Shown piece after piece: positions 9,201-17,664 of a DNA stretch of 60,000 nucleotides (position 1 is its first letter; each line of letters opens with the position of its first letter). The stretch is from Symbiodinium natans (taxonomy: Eukaryota > Sar > Dinophyceae > Suessiales > Symbiodiniaceae), in the NCBI GenBank assembly GCA_905221605.1, contig CAJNDS010002119.1, positions 312,001-372,000 on the forward strand. The letters run 5' to 3'. The notes under the pieces were generated by a model that was given only the letters and a program-made list of their open reading frames with translations, did not search any database and was not told the origin of the DNA. The position numbers were made by a program, and so were the translations under genes.

Positions 9201-11925
9201 AAACACTGAACACGAAACCCTAAACACTTAAGCACTAATCCCTTTCTAAACACTAAACCCAAAACACTTAAACACTACACCCTAAAAACTAAACCCTAAA
9301 CATTACACACTAAACCCTACACACTAAACCCTGAAAACTAAACCCTAAACCCTAAACAGAAGGATTTTCAAGTTGTCAATGGTCTGGGGAAGCCCCGTTG
9401 CCTTCCCCAGATCATTTAAATTTGTAAACATTCTTAAAACCCTTAACCCTAAAAACCAAACCGAAACCCCTAACACTAAACCCTAAACACTAACCCTAAA
9501 CACTAAGCCCTTAGCACAAACCCCAAACACTTAGCACGAAACCCTAAACACTTAAGCACTGAACCCAAAAACTAAACCTTAAACGTTTCAAACTAAACCC
9601 TAAACATTAGACACTAAACCCTGAGCACTAAACCCTAAACCCTAAACAGTAAACCCCAAAGCCGGAACCTCGAGCCCTGCTAAATCTAAACCTGAAACCA
9701 AAAACCCGTCGGGGTTTCAGATGCTTACTGTTTGGACATCAGAGTTTAGGGTTTTTTTGGGGGTTTTAGCCGAGCCCCTTGACCCTAAACCCTAAACCCT
9801 AAACTTAACACTCAACCCTAAACACAAAACACTAAACCCTGAAACCTACACACTAAACCCTAAACACTAGATTTCCAGAAAAAATCTGGAGTTCCCGGGC
9901 CCCGGACTCCAGACTCCAGATTTCCAGAAAAAATCTGGAGTACCCGGGCCCCGGACTCCAGACTCCAGATTTCCAGAAGAAATCTGGAGTGCCCGGGCCC
10001 CGGACTCCAGACTCCAGATTTCCAGAAAAATTCTGGAGTACCGAGGCCCCGGACTCCAGACTCCAGATTTCCAGAAAAAATCTGGAGTACCCGGGGCCCC
10101 GGACTCCAGACTCCAGATTTCCAGAAAAAATCTGGAGTACCGGGGCCCCGGACTCCAGACTCCAGATTTCCAGAAAAATCTGGAGTACCGGGGCCCCGGA
10201 CTCCAGACTCCAGATTTCCAGAAAAATCTGGAGTACCCGCGGCCCCAGACTCCAGACTCCAGATTTCCAGAAAAAATCTGGAGTACCCGCGGCCCCAGAC
10301 TCCAGACTCCAGATTTCCAGACAAAATCTGGAGTACCCGCGGCCCCAGACTCCAGATTACAAACTCCAGAATCTGGAGTCCAGGGTCCCGGTACTCCAGA
10401 TTTTTTCTGGAAATCTGGAGTCTGGAGTCCGGGGCCCCGGTACTCCAGATTTTTTCTGGAAATCTGGAGTCTGGAGTCTGGGGGTACTCCAGATTTTTTC
10501 TGGAAATCTGGAGTCTGGAGTCCGGGGGTACTCCAGATTTTTTGTGGAAATCTGGAGTCTGGAGTCCTCCCCCTCCCAAAACCCCCTTCCCGAGGCCAAA
10601 TGTGTGGATCATGGGGGGGGGGGGGGCGAGCTTATATATATATATATATATATAGTTTTTGGACCCTTAGGGCCAAGGTACATACGTGGCCCTAAACCCC
10701 AAACCCCTTCTCCCATCCAGGCCTCTGATCCGCTAGCCGGGCCACACCCCTAAACCCTAAACCTTTCGCGCCAAGCTACATAATTTAGGGCCAAGGTACA
10801 TAAGTGCCAGGTTGGAAGTCAGCGCGAAGAAGGTCTCTCCCATCTGACAGAACTTGAGTTCCTTGAAAGTCTACCTGGTTTAGGGTTTAAATCTCAGAAG
10901 TTTAGGGGTTAAAGATTCAGGGTTGAGCTCAGAGTTTAGGCTTCGGGGTTTTGAAACTGGGGACCGTCCTTGGAGCTTCTGGTAAGGACACTATCTGTTT
11001 CAGGGTTCGAGAAAATACGGAACCCAAAACCCAGAACCCTAAACCCCTGGCATCCCCTGACCCCAAACCCTCACCCCCACGCCATAAACCCTAAGCCCTA
11101 CTTTTCTGGTGCTCCCACCTGCAGTTTGCCTTCGTCCGTATCATAGCCGACCACCTTTCCGATGTCGTGGGTTCTAGGTTTAGGGTGGTCTTCGGTTTGG
11201 GACTTTCGGCCTTTTTGGGCGTGTTCAGTCTGTCTTAGGATATTTGGGCTTTAGGAAAGCCGAGCACCTCTCCGATGTCATCCAAACCGCGCTCCCTCGA
11301 GGCCAAGTGCACATAGCTGCCTTTCTCAGGGTTCGATTGACAGGTTCCTTTACGCGTTTCGGGTTTTCGAAGGTTCGTTTAAGGGTTTCTAAAAGGGATT
11401 GAAGGGTTTCTTTTGGGGTCTGTTGGTGCCGTATTTCAGGTTCACAGGGTTTTAGCACACAGGTACCTTTCTGGAAATCACAAAGGTTCAGCATCTCTGC
11501 ATCCACCTGCTTGGTTTGCCCCTGGCTGAAATAGACGGTCTTCCTGGGTTCTTGCTCAAGTGCTTCAGCCAAGTTACCATAAAAGGGAAAACCACATTCG
11601 CTCAAGATAGACATCTTTGGCAACAGATGACCAAACCTACAAGACAAGTTCGCTGATGCTGCTTTGGTTGATGGGCAAACACCGACTGCCTTGCACTAGG
11701 AAAACAAAACGTTTGTTCCACAATATTTATATACATCCCGATTATGGACATTTCAGCATACTCCAGCTCAAGGTAAATTCCCTAACACAAACCCAGCTTC
11801 TGATTGCCGCCGTCATCCGAATGCACTTGGCCCAAACGTCCGTCTGCAGCTTCGTTGGAGACGAGAAATACATACTTACCTTCTGTGATCCGATCCAGCG
11901 CATCAGATTCCCTCTCTGCTGGCAT
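3256..11925 (-). CDS. Multi-exon SH3-like (Mind-bomb/SH3_15-type) repeat protein with C-terminal EF-hands
   Basis: Proposed exons (minus strand, 5' to 3'): 11925-11793, 11550-11467, 11320-11268, 11154-11119, 10874-10800, 7025-6867, 6619 to about 6562, 6233 to about 6180, about 6000-5930 (edges unsure), about 5232-5170, 5082-5009, 4830-4673, 3906-3793, 3687-3511, 3426-3256. Splicing rebuilds one repeat again and again: GxYV, then I/TGxVV, then VxF, then FKPxDL, ending in FQxG. Examples after joining: DFQK|GSYVHL, IGE|VVGYDTDEGKLQ|VDFQ, PGTY|VHWIKSDEDVE, QPGNY|VLWTKHDEDVE and VQPG|DYISLAG. The length and pattern fit the Mind-bomb SH3-like repeat, a peptide-binding module of E3 ligases. The last two exons carry canonical Ca2+ loops (DANGDGKLSLEE and DKDGNGKLSADE), so a Ca2+-regulated scaffold is plausible (inference). 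Most introns are GT-AG; GA donors fit at 5008 and after exon 7, and a GC donor fits at 3792. The link from exon 8 to exon 10 is uncertain. Start: the ATG at 11925 is the first in the open frame. Confidence 0.75.
7549..7890. repeat. Two copies of a palindromic hairpin, orientation A
   Basis: Copies at about 7,549-7,580 (left arm degraded) and 7,856-7,890. The core reads GGTCTGGGGAAG, a 9-base loop GCACCGGGG, then CTTCCCCAGACC: a 12-bp stem. Both are followed by a related AT-rich flank and a 'GGGCAGCC' block, so the unit is longer than the hairpin. Confidence 0.8.
8059..8093. repeat. Palindromic hairpin, orientation B (copy 3)
   Basis: The same stem-loop as at 7,856 but inverted: the loop reads CCCCAGTGC. 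It is flanked by 'TTTAGAT' and 'ATGTAAACTTG'. It lies at the junction between the AT-rich segment and the telomere-like array. Confidence 0.75.
8100..9850. repeat. Telomere-like higher-order repeat array
   Basis: Degenerate CCCTAAACACT/CCCTAAAAACT units are organised in longer periods. The segment from about 8,148 to 8,460 is repeated almost exactly from about 8,460 to 8,770 (period about 313 bases, sharing 'CCCGTAGCACAAACCCC'), and more diverged copies follow near 8,930 and 9,180. A fourth hairpin (9,379-9,414) interrupts the array. Confidence 0.85.
9379..9414. repeat. Palindromic hairpin, orientation B (copy 4)
   Basis: GGTCTGGGGAAG, loop CCCCGTTGC, then CTTCCCCAGATC. It has the orientation of copy 3 and a similar flank (ATCATTTAAATTTGTAAAC). 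Confidence 0.75.
9866..10575. repeat. Inverted minisatellite of about 50-bp self-complementary units
   Basis: About ten units on the left (9,870-10,355) each contain CTCCAGATTTCCAG, an A-run, TCTGGAG and a GC-rich spacer with CCCGGGGCCCCGG. About four units on the right (10,378-10,570) are the exact inverse. The axis lies near 10,365-10,378. Each unit can fold on itself and the two halves can pair with each other. Spurious open frames of about 250 codons on both strands are by-products of the period. Confidence 0.9.
10642..11100. other. Intronic telomere-like and low-complexity sequence around exon 5 of the SH3-repeat gene
   Basis: Apart from the exon at 10874-10800 this stretch holds (TA)n, single CCCTAAA/TTTAGGG blocks and no other frame with support. 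Confidence 0.6.
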
Positions 11926-12622
11926 TGCGAGGCACAACCTACGCGGGCTTTATAAGCCCCTTTTTTGTGCTTCGAGCCCTAAATGTGTGACTCAAAATTA
12001 TCGCTTTCGTCAGGATTCGCGGCATGGACACTGCAGGTACGTGCCAGACAAAAAAAGGAAAAGAAGCCCAGTGGCAAAGTTTCCCGCCCAGCATGAGCAC
12101 AAGGTTTTCCGATTCTGTCAGATTGACGGCCAGACCGCCTGAATATAAGTTGTGCGTGCCAGATCTTCTTTAGATTTTTCGCCTGCATGCTGGTTTGCTC
12201 ATGGCGCCGGCAGGCGGCTTTGCGGCTTCGACGGCGAGCAGCCGGTCCAGCGGTGGCAGCTGCGCCGGCGCCTCACGTCGCCAGTTTGTTTTGTTTTTTC
12301 CCGGGTGAGGGTCCTGCGAGGTCGAGTTACCCTACACTACCCACCCCACCGTCCCACTCCGGCTGGCGGGCTAGCGCAGAAGCAATCTGCTCAGTGCGGG
12401 TGAGCGGCGACACAGGGTCGCATCGCAGCACAACGCTGAAACCATAGGCGTTGCTCCGTAGATCACCAAGTCGAGGCGGCGCTTGTCGTCCGTGGCTACG
12501 CCCGGAGCAGCGGCAGCTCCAACAGTTTTTTTTTTCTGACGCACCTTTTTACTCGCGGGGAGTCTGCTCTCTTCCTGCTGCTGCGGCTGCTGCTGCTGCC
12601 GCTGCTACTACGAGCCGTGGGT

Positions 12623-14024
12623 CTAGGGCGGCGGCGGCCCATGCCCCGGCCTGCTGGGCTGGGGCGGGGGGGCACCCGCGAGGAGCTCCCGCAGAGCGAG
12701 CTCCTGCCCGTCGAGCGGGTCCACCGGTTCACCCACTGGAAGCTCTAGCAGCGTGCACGCGTGGGCGCGGAGCGCCGCGAGCGCTGCCAGGGTGGTCCAC
12801 CGGCGCACCATCGCTTGGCGGGCCGCTGCCGCGCACCATGGCGCGCGTTGGCGCGCGCGGGCGCGTGCGAGCAAGCGCAGGAAGGTGAGGGTGCTCTGGC
12901 TGAAGCGCCCGCCCAGTTCAACCCCGAAGACGACCAGCTTGCAGCGGCGGGCGCACCGCAGTTCTGGGTACGCTCGCAGTTTGCGGTCGACGGCCTGACG
13001 GAGGGTGAGTCCCGGTTCCCGATTCGCCTGCGGGTGGGGCTCGCCGTCACGCCTCAAAGGGCTTACGATCGTGGTGTCAACCGCGATCTGAGCTCCTTGC
13101 CAGATCTGCAGGTTGTTGGCGACGACCTCGATTCTGCGCCCGTCCGCGGCCGGAAGATCGAGGTTGAGATCGCGCAGGGAAACATTCGTGGCAACCCGCG
13201 CTCCTGCCTCGCGGCAAATGCGTGCTGCTGCACGTTCGAGGGGGCCAGCACGACGGCCTAACACCCCGACCTGCGCGCACGCGGACCGGTGGTCCCCGAG
13301 CGCGTCGAGGTTGCCTCCGCAAGGGCATCGCGCGGGTGTAAGCGGCAGCGGTAGCCTCAGCCGGCGAAGCAGCAGGATGCGGTACTCGGCATCGGGTACG
13401 TCCGTGTCCCGGCTCGTTGGGAAGGCTGTGAAAGCGCAGCTCGCGGCGTCGCCACTCTGCGACAGCCGCAATGCTCGAGACGCAGGGTCAAGATCTAAAA
13501 ATAGCGTCTCGAGCACGCGCTTGTCAGTGGCCGTCGTTGCCGCGTGCTGCCAGCCAGGCCGTCCGATGCCAGGTTCGCGCCTGCCAGGAGGTGCTTCGGA
13601 GTCACTTTCGAGTTGCCCATGAGGGTGCTCGGAAGCCTTGCGCTCGCAAGTACTCTGCGGCCTGAGCGGCGGCGCGAGTGCTTGCGGGCGTGCCAGCCGC
13701 CTCTACATCAAGAAGTGGGCGGACAAGTTCTGCAAGGACGCCCGGCTGTCGGTCACGCAGCACCTGCAACGTGTCCGCCCAAGATGCCCAATAGGCAGCG
13801 TAACGCTGCCTTTCAGCGGACCCGAGCCCCAGGCCTCCTAGCCGAAGGGGGAGTTGGGCTCGCCGCGCGCTCAGTTCCGGCATCGTCCCCGTGTCCCCGC
13901 CCCCCGCCAGCAGAGTTGCTAGGCAGCTGCGGACTGCGGTGTCATGCTGGGCAGCAAAGTCCGCCGTGTCAGTTGGGGCGAGGGTCCGCAGCAAGTAAAC
14001 GCAACGGGGCGCGGCGGCAGCCAC
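12623..14024 (-). mobile_element. LINE-type retroelement fragment R1, C-terminal half (RT tail, Cys/His motif, endonuclease-like region)
   Basis: Two frames follow each other on the minus strand: 14024-13602 (YLLRTLAP..., LPLRLGGLGLGSAE, AYWASWADTL: the end of a reverse transcriptase/thumb region) and about 13550-12623 (GWQHAATTATDKRVLE, LLLRRLRLPLPL, then CPCGG...LGDHRSAC). The C-x-C...G-D-H-x3-C block is a zinc-knuckle variant. After it come RRIEVVA, IAVDTTIVSPL and KLVVFGVELGGRFS, which I read as a restriction-like endonuclease region as in R2/NeSL-type elements (inference). A frameshift near 13,540-13,560 separates the frames, and the N-terminal RT is missing, so this copy is dead. I associate this C-terminal type with dinoflagellate genomes. 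Confidence 0.75.
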
Positions 14025-14160
14025 GCACTCTGCAAGTGGGGGACGTGCGGGATTCGCTGACTGCCAGCCCGGCCGTCCGATGCCAGGTTCGCGCCTGCCA
14101 GGAGGTGCTTCGGAGTCACTTTCGAGCAGCGTTGCCCATGAGGGTGCTCGGAAGCCTTGC
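13551..14160. repeat. Near-identical 90-bp direct repeat 513 bases apart inside the retroelement region
   Basis: Positions 13,551-13,639 and 14,064-14,160 share an almost perfect block (GTCCGATGCCAGGTTCGCGC onward); the second copy has a 5-base insertion. Thus two element copies overlap or a part was tandemly duplicated after insertion. Confidence 0.85.
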
Positions 14161-14249
14161 CAACAGTTTTGCGCGCGACCGTTCTATGGCCTCGTCAGGC
14201 GGACATAGGCGAACAAACGGTGCACGCTGTCCTTGGCGCGTGCGCCCCG

Positions 14250-15050
14250 GCTTGAGCCGCGGCATGCGTCCGCCAGTCGGATGCGGCATGCCTTCGCAGT
14301 GCTGCGGTGGCACGCAAACTCCTTCGAACTGAAAAAGGGTGGCAGGACGGGCATCCGCCCACCAGCAATGAATGACAGGGGCCTAGGCGATTGGCCGCAT
14401 GGATGGCAGCTTAGCGTTGCGACTCGCAACCTACCCTTCCGCGCGCATTTGTGCCAGCCTTGCCACCAAGCGCCTGCGCGCTCTTGCCTTCATAAGCTGG
14501 GCCGCACGCTGGTGCTGGTTAACAGCCATTCCAGCGGAGCCCGCCACTACGTTCGGCGATCATGCCTTGGCCTGCCCTCGCACAGGGCGGTTGGCTCGGC
14601 GAGCCTGCCACACGGCGTCGTCATGGGCCTGGGCATGGCGTGCTAGGTCGAGTGGTGGCACCGTGCGCAAAGCGTTGTTGGCCCGTGGCGACGCGCACAT
14701 AGCGAGAAAAGCCACACACACTGCAGGTCGGGGAGGCGCGGCAGTTGGCTCAGAAGCTCTTGCTCGGTACGCTTCCGACTTTTCCGCCCATGATGATATG
14801 AAGTGGGGGTGACCACCACACCGCGCTCGGGGGTGGCTTGTTTCCCCGCCGCACGTCCACGCACAGCTCAGCAATGCCCAGTGCACCACGGTGTCGCGAG
14901 CCTCACGGGCACTAAGACGGACATCCTATCAAGTAAAACGCACTCGACGCAATTTTGGCGCGATGTGTGTCACTCGTCAGGCGTGAGGCACAACCTGCTA
15001 CCCCACTGGTATGGGCGAAGTGGGAAGGTTGGAAGCCTAGCATAAACAGC
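14250..15050. mobile_element. Mixed-orientation retroelement debris (R2)
   Basis: Plus strand: IPAEPATT then GDHALACPRTG (14,525-14,590), the zinc-knuckle part of the family with the middle deleted. Minus strand of an overlapping stretch (14,710-14,590): LRTVPPLDLARHAQAHDDAVW, the RT-tail part. The reading frames are broken repeatedly. These are degraded pieces of two copies in opposite orientation. Confidence 0.6.
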
Positions 15051-15315
15051 ATGTTGGTTGGCCGAGGGCGAAGAGCTCCGGAGCCAGCGGGTCACGCGGC
15101 AGTGCCCCGACGCGTCACACTAACAGTACGTGGACGGACGGCCATAGAAAGCCACGAAGGGGAAAAGCTCGGGCGCGACGGGCCTTGAGCGCCGTCAGAA
15201 ACGAGATGCCCCTTTGCGCCCATCCAGCGACACCGTCACTTGGTTGGGGTCCTGCTCCAGGGCCATACGGACATGAACCGAGCCGCCGGTATCCGTCGGT
15301 GCGTCCGTGCCCAAA

Positions 15316-16205
15316 TTAATAAGGCCGCGTGGCTCTGTCGAAAGTGTTTTTTTTGGGTGCCGAATTCTTCACAACGGCGCGCGACACGAGAACACGTCTC
15401 CTGTCGCTATGCCGCGCACGGCACCATTTTGGTTTGCTGAGCGCAGTAAGGCGAGCCAAAGCGATGCCCGCCAGCAGCCCGGAGCGCGGGCATGCCAGCG
15501 CGTGGTCGCCGAGCGCGTCCATGGGGCCCCCGCATCCCGGCGAGGGGCCGCACTGGCCAGCGGCAAGCTGTAACGGCAGCCGCAACCTGCGGCGGAGGGC
15601 TACCTGCATAGTCTGCGGCGGCAACGTCATCATGGCGTCGCCAGGAATCGCTGACAGCCCGCCAGCATGGGGACCAGATTGGGACCGCAACAGTGCTCGA
15701 CGCGCAGGCGGCAATGACGGCAGCGGCACACGGTCGCGAAAGTACAAGTTCCGAGTGCGCGATGCATGTTGCTGCCATCTGTGCGGCCAATCGCCCAGCT
15801 GGGGTTCCGCGGCTGGGTCCGGTCGTTGGGGCTTTTTTTTCAAAAGCAACGTCCGGGCATCCGCCGCTTGGCGGAGGCACCCATGTCGGCCCCTTCTTGT
15901 TGGAGTGTTTCGATGCAGTGCGCCGCAAAAGCCGGAAGCCTGGCCCCCATGACTGCCAAGGCGTTTGCCCAGGCTGCCCAGAAAGCCGCCGGATGCCGCC
16001 GGCGCCGAACGCGTCGCCGACTGCGGGCCTAAGCCACCTAAAGCTGCCGGCAAGAAAGCGGAAGCCCGCGCGAAGTGCGCATCCCTTGGTGGGGCCCCTG
16101 CCTCACCGCCCAAGCCATCCAGTAGCGTGTGCCAGATGGCATCGTCGTGGCCCGCGGCATACGAAGCAATGGCCCACCGCTGCAGGCTCACCGTCATTGC
16201 GCTTG
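15316..16205 (-). mobile_element. Retroelement fragment R3, minus strand
   Basis: Reading minus from 16,205: YAAGHDDAIWHTLLDGL, PAALGGLGPQSATRSA, then after a degraded stretch RTRNLYFRDRV, LLRSQSGPHAG, ALRRRLRLPLQL and CGGPMDALGDHALACPRSG near 15,480. The order matches the family (RT tail, linker, Cys/His knuckle). Truncated before the endonuclease part; an internal frame disruption lies around 15,830-15,960. Confidence 0.65.
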
Positions 16206-16408
16206 AAGTTGGAGGGCGCTGGAGCAATGAGGCCGCTAACTTCGTCCGCTTGCTTGCTCGCTGCCGGGCGCGGGCCGTCCCTGCCACCTGCCGGGCCGCA
16301 GCCACCTCTGCCTTCACGCTGCATTGGTCGTCCATCATCTCCTTCGCAGCTGCGCGGACTTTCGCTGCCAGTCTTCTGTCGCTCCTGCTCGGTGGCCAAC
16401 GTTGATGG
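16170..16408 (+). mobile_element. Retroelement fragment R4, plus strand, C-terminal end
   Basis: CRLTVIALEVGGRWSNEAAN, FVRLLARCRARAVPA and TFAASLLSLLLGG match the extreme C-terminus of the family. It starts where the minus-strand fragment R3 ends, so two truncated copies meet head to head at about 16,190. Confidence 0.65.
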
Positions 16409-16449
16409 GGACCCCCCGCGCAATAAAAGCGAGCCGAGCCCAAGACGCA

Positions 16450-17660
16450 TTTGCCAATCAGCGCTTAGCCGCATCGGAAGCTGCCACGCCAGGTTCGCAA
16501 GCTGATTTTGGGCGCACAAGCGTGGTGGCGACCGCGACTTGCGCTCCCTGCATTGGCTCCCGTTTTTTGGCAAACTCCCGCTCCAGGGCGTGCTGCGCGG
16601 GCCCAGCGCGCCTGTTGTGGGGCAGCCCGTGCGGTGGTCACCCAAAATGTTCGGCCCCGCCGCGCGGGGCGTGGGGCAACGCGCAGAGGCGTTGGAGTAA
16701 CAGCATGTGCATGACAGCCTGAGCCAGCATCCGTAGATTTTGCACATGCACGCACTCACTGGGCATGCGGGAACTCTGGCGATGTGGGATCGCAGTGATA
16801 CCAGGCCCGTTTGAGTCAGACGTAATGGCGGTCGGCCCAAGACGCCCAGTATGCCGGCAAACAACCATGCAGTCTTTGCCAACAGGGCCACCACGGGCGG
16901 TTTTTGAGGAACTGCACCTGCAAACATCAACGTGGATGGGATCGACCACGCTGCCCGGGCAGCCACGTTCGAGGGCCTGCGCCACGACGCCAGATTGGCC
17001 ACCCTGATTCCACTTGCTCGCTAGTTCTTGGAGGCAACGCGTACGTACCGTCGGATTCCGCGGGCCACGCGCATGAAGTCGCCCAAGCCGAAGGCTCGGC
17101 GGCAGTTCCCCGTCGCGGTCGGCAGCGGGTCGTGTAAACCGGACGGCTCGATGCCCGCGTTCCAAGCGCGACTCTTACCGAGGGACGTCAGTGTAGGCGT
17201 ATCGCGATTTGCTTCCTACGCAGCGTAGTCTGCGTAGTGAAGACCGCGCACGCCCGGTATGCTCGCGGGGAGTTGCCATTGGGGCATTGGGATGCACAAT
17301 TGAACACTTGCAAAGCCCTACTGGATGATGAATCTGTGTCATGCTGTTGGCGGAGGGTTGCGTGCTGATGTGTGGCTGAAGGGCTTCGGGTTGCGCTGTG
17401 CAATACTGGTGGCGGCATCCGGGCAGTTGGATATGGGGGGACACGTTTCGACGCCTCGTGTCGGGGCGGGAACGGAGGCGCTCGCCCGGCAGATCCCGGC
17501 GGATCACAGAATGATCCAAAGGCCAACGGTCCGTCGTTGCCGAGTAGACGCCCCAAGCATTCGAGTACTGCGTAGTCATGTCGCCTGCAACGCCAGGTGG
17601 CAAGCCCCGCAACAGGTAGTTGCTGCGTGGTGCGGCGCCGAAACGCAAAAGCGGCGCGAC
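16450..17660 (-). mobile_element. Retroelement fragment R5, minus strand, degraded
   Basis: From 17,648: SNYLLRGLPPGVAGD... (RT tail). Near 16,680-16,600 lies LGDHRTGCPTTGALG, the Cys/His knuckle. Several frame changes fall between them. No intact function. Confidence 0.55.
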
Positions 17661-17664
17661 TCAC

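Larger units (their letters stand above)
7262..10656. mobile_element. Putative inverted-repeat-bounded element (non-autonomous)
   Basis: The left edge (about 7,262-7,310) reads (TA)n, a short spacer, C10 and ATGATCCACAC. The right edge (about 10,601-10,655) reads as the reverse complement: GTGTGGATCAT, a G14 run, a short spacer and (TA)n. The exact core match is CATGATCCACAC beside the C/G run; spacer and run lengths differ. There is no coding capacity between them. It could be a MITE-like or foldback element grown by satellite expansion, or two independent insertions of one short repeat in opposite orientation. No clear target-site duplication other than TA was seen. Confidence 0.45.
7026..10799 (-). 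other. 3.77 kb intron of the SH3-repeat gene, filled with repeats
   Basis: The donor (TAT|GTACCTTGG, at 10799) and acceptor (AAG|GTACATTGG, ending at 7026) share an 8-of-9 direct repeat. Joining them restores a continuous repeat module (PGTY then VHW) in the same phase. All sequence between is non-coding: (TA)n, palindromic hairpins, telomere-like arrays and a minisatellite. Two copies of a block ATGTACCTTGGCCCTAA lie about 115 bases apart near the 5' end (about 10,803-10,786 and 10,687-10,671). Confidence 0.7.

Noticed and set aside
2095-9850. True chromosome end (telomere)
   Set aside because: Units are degenerate, orientation-mixed in places, interrupted by exons, and genes continue on both sides.
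7549-10575. CRISPR-like array
   Set aside because: Repeats are contiguous or irregularly spaced with no unique spacers, and the genome is eukaryotic.
9860-10753. Two 250-codon frames, one per strand, in the minisatellite
   Set aside because: Unit length and absence of stops in the unit explain them; they lie inside a well-supported intron.
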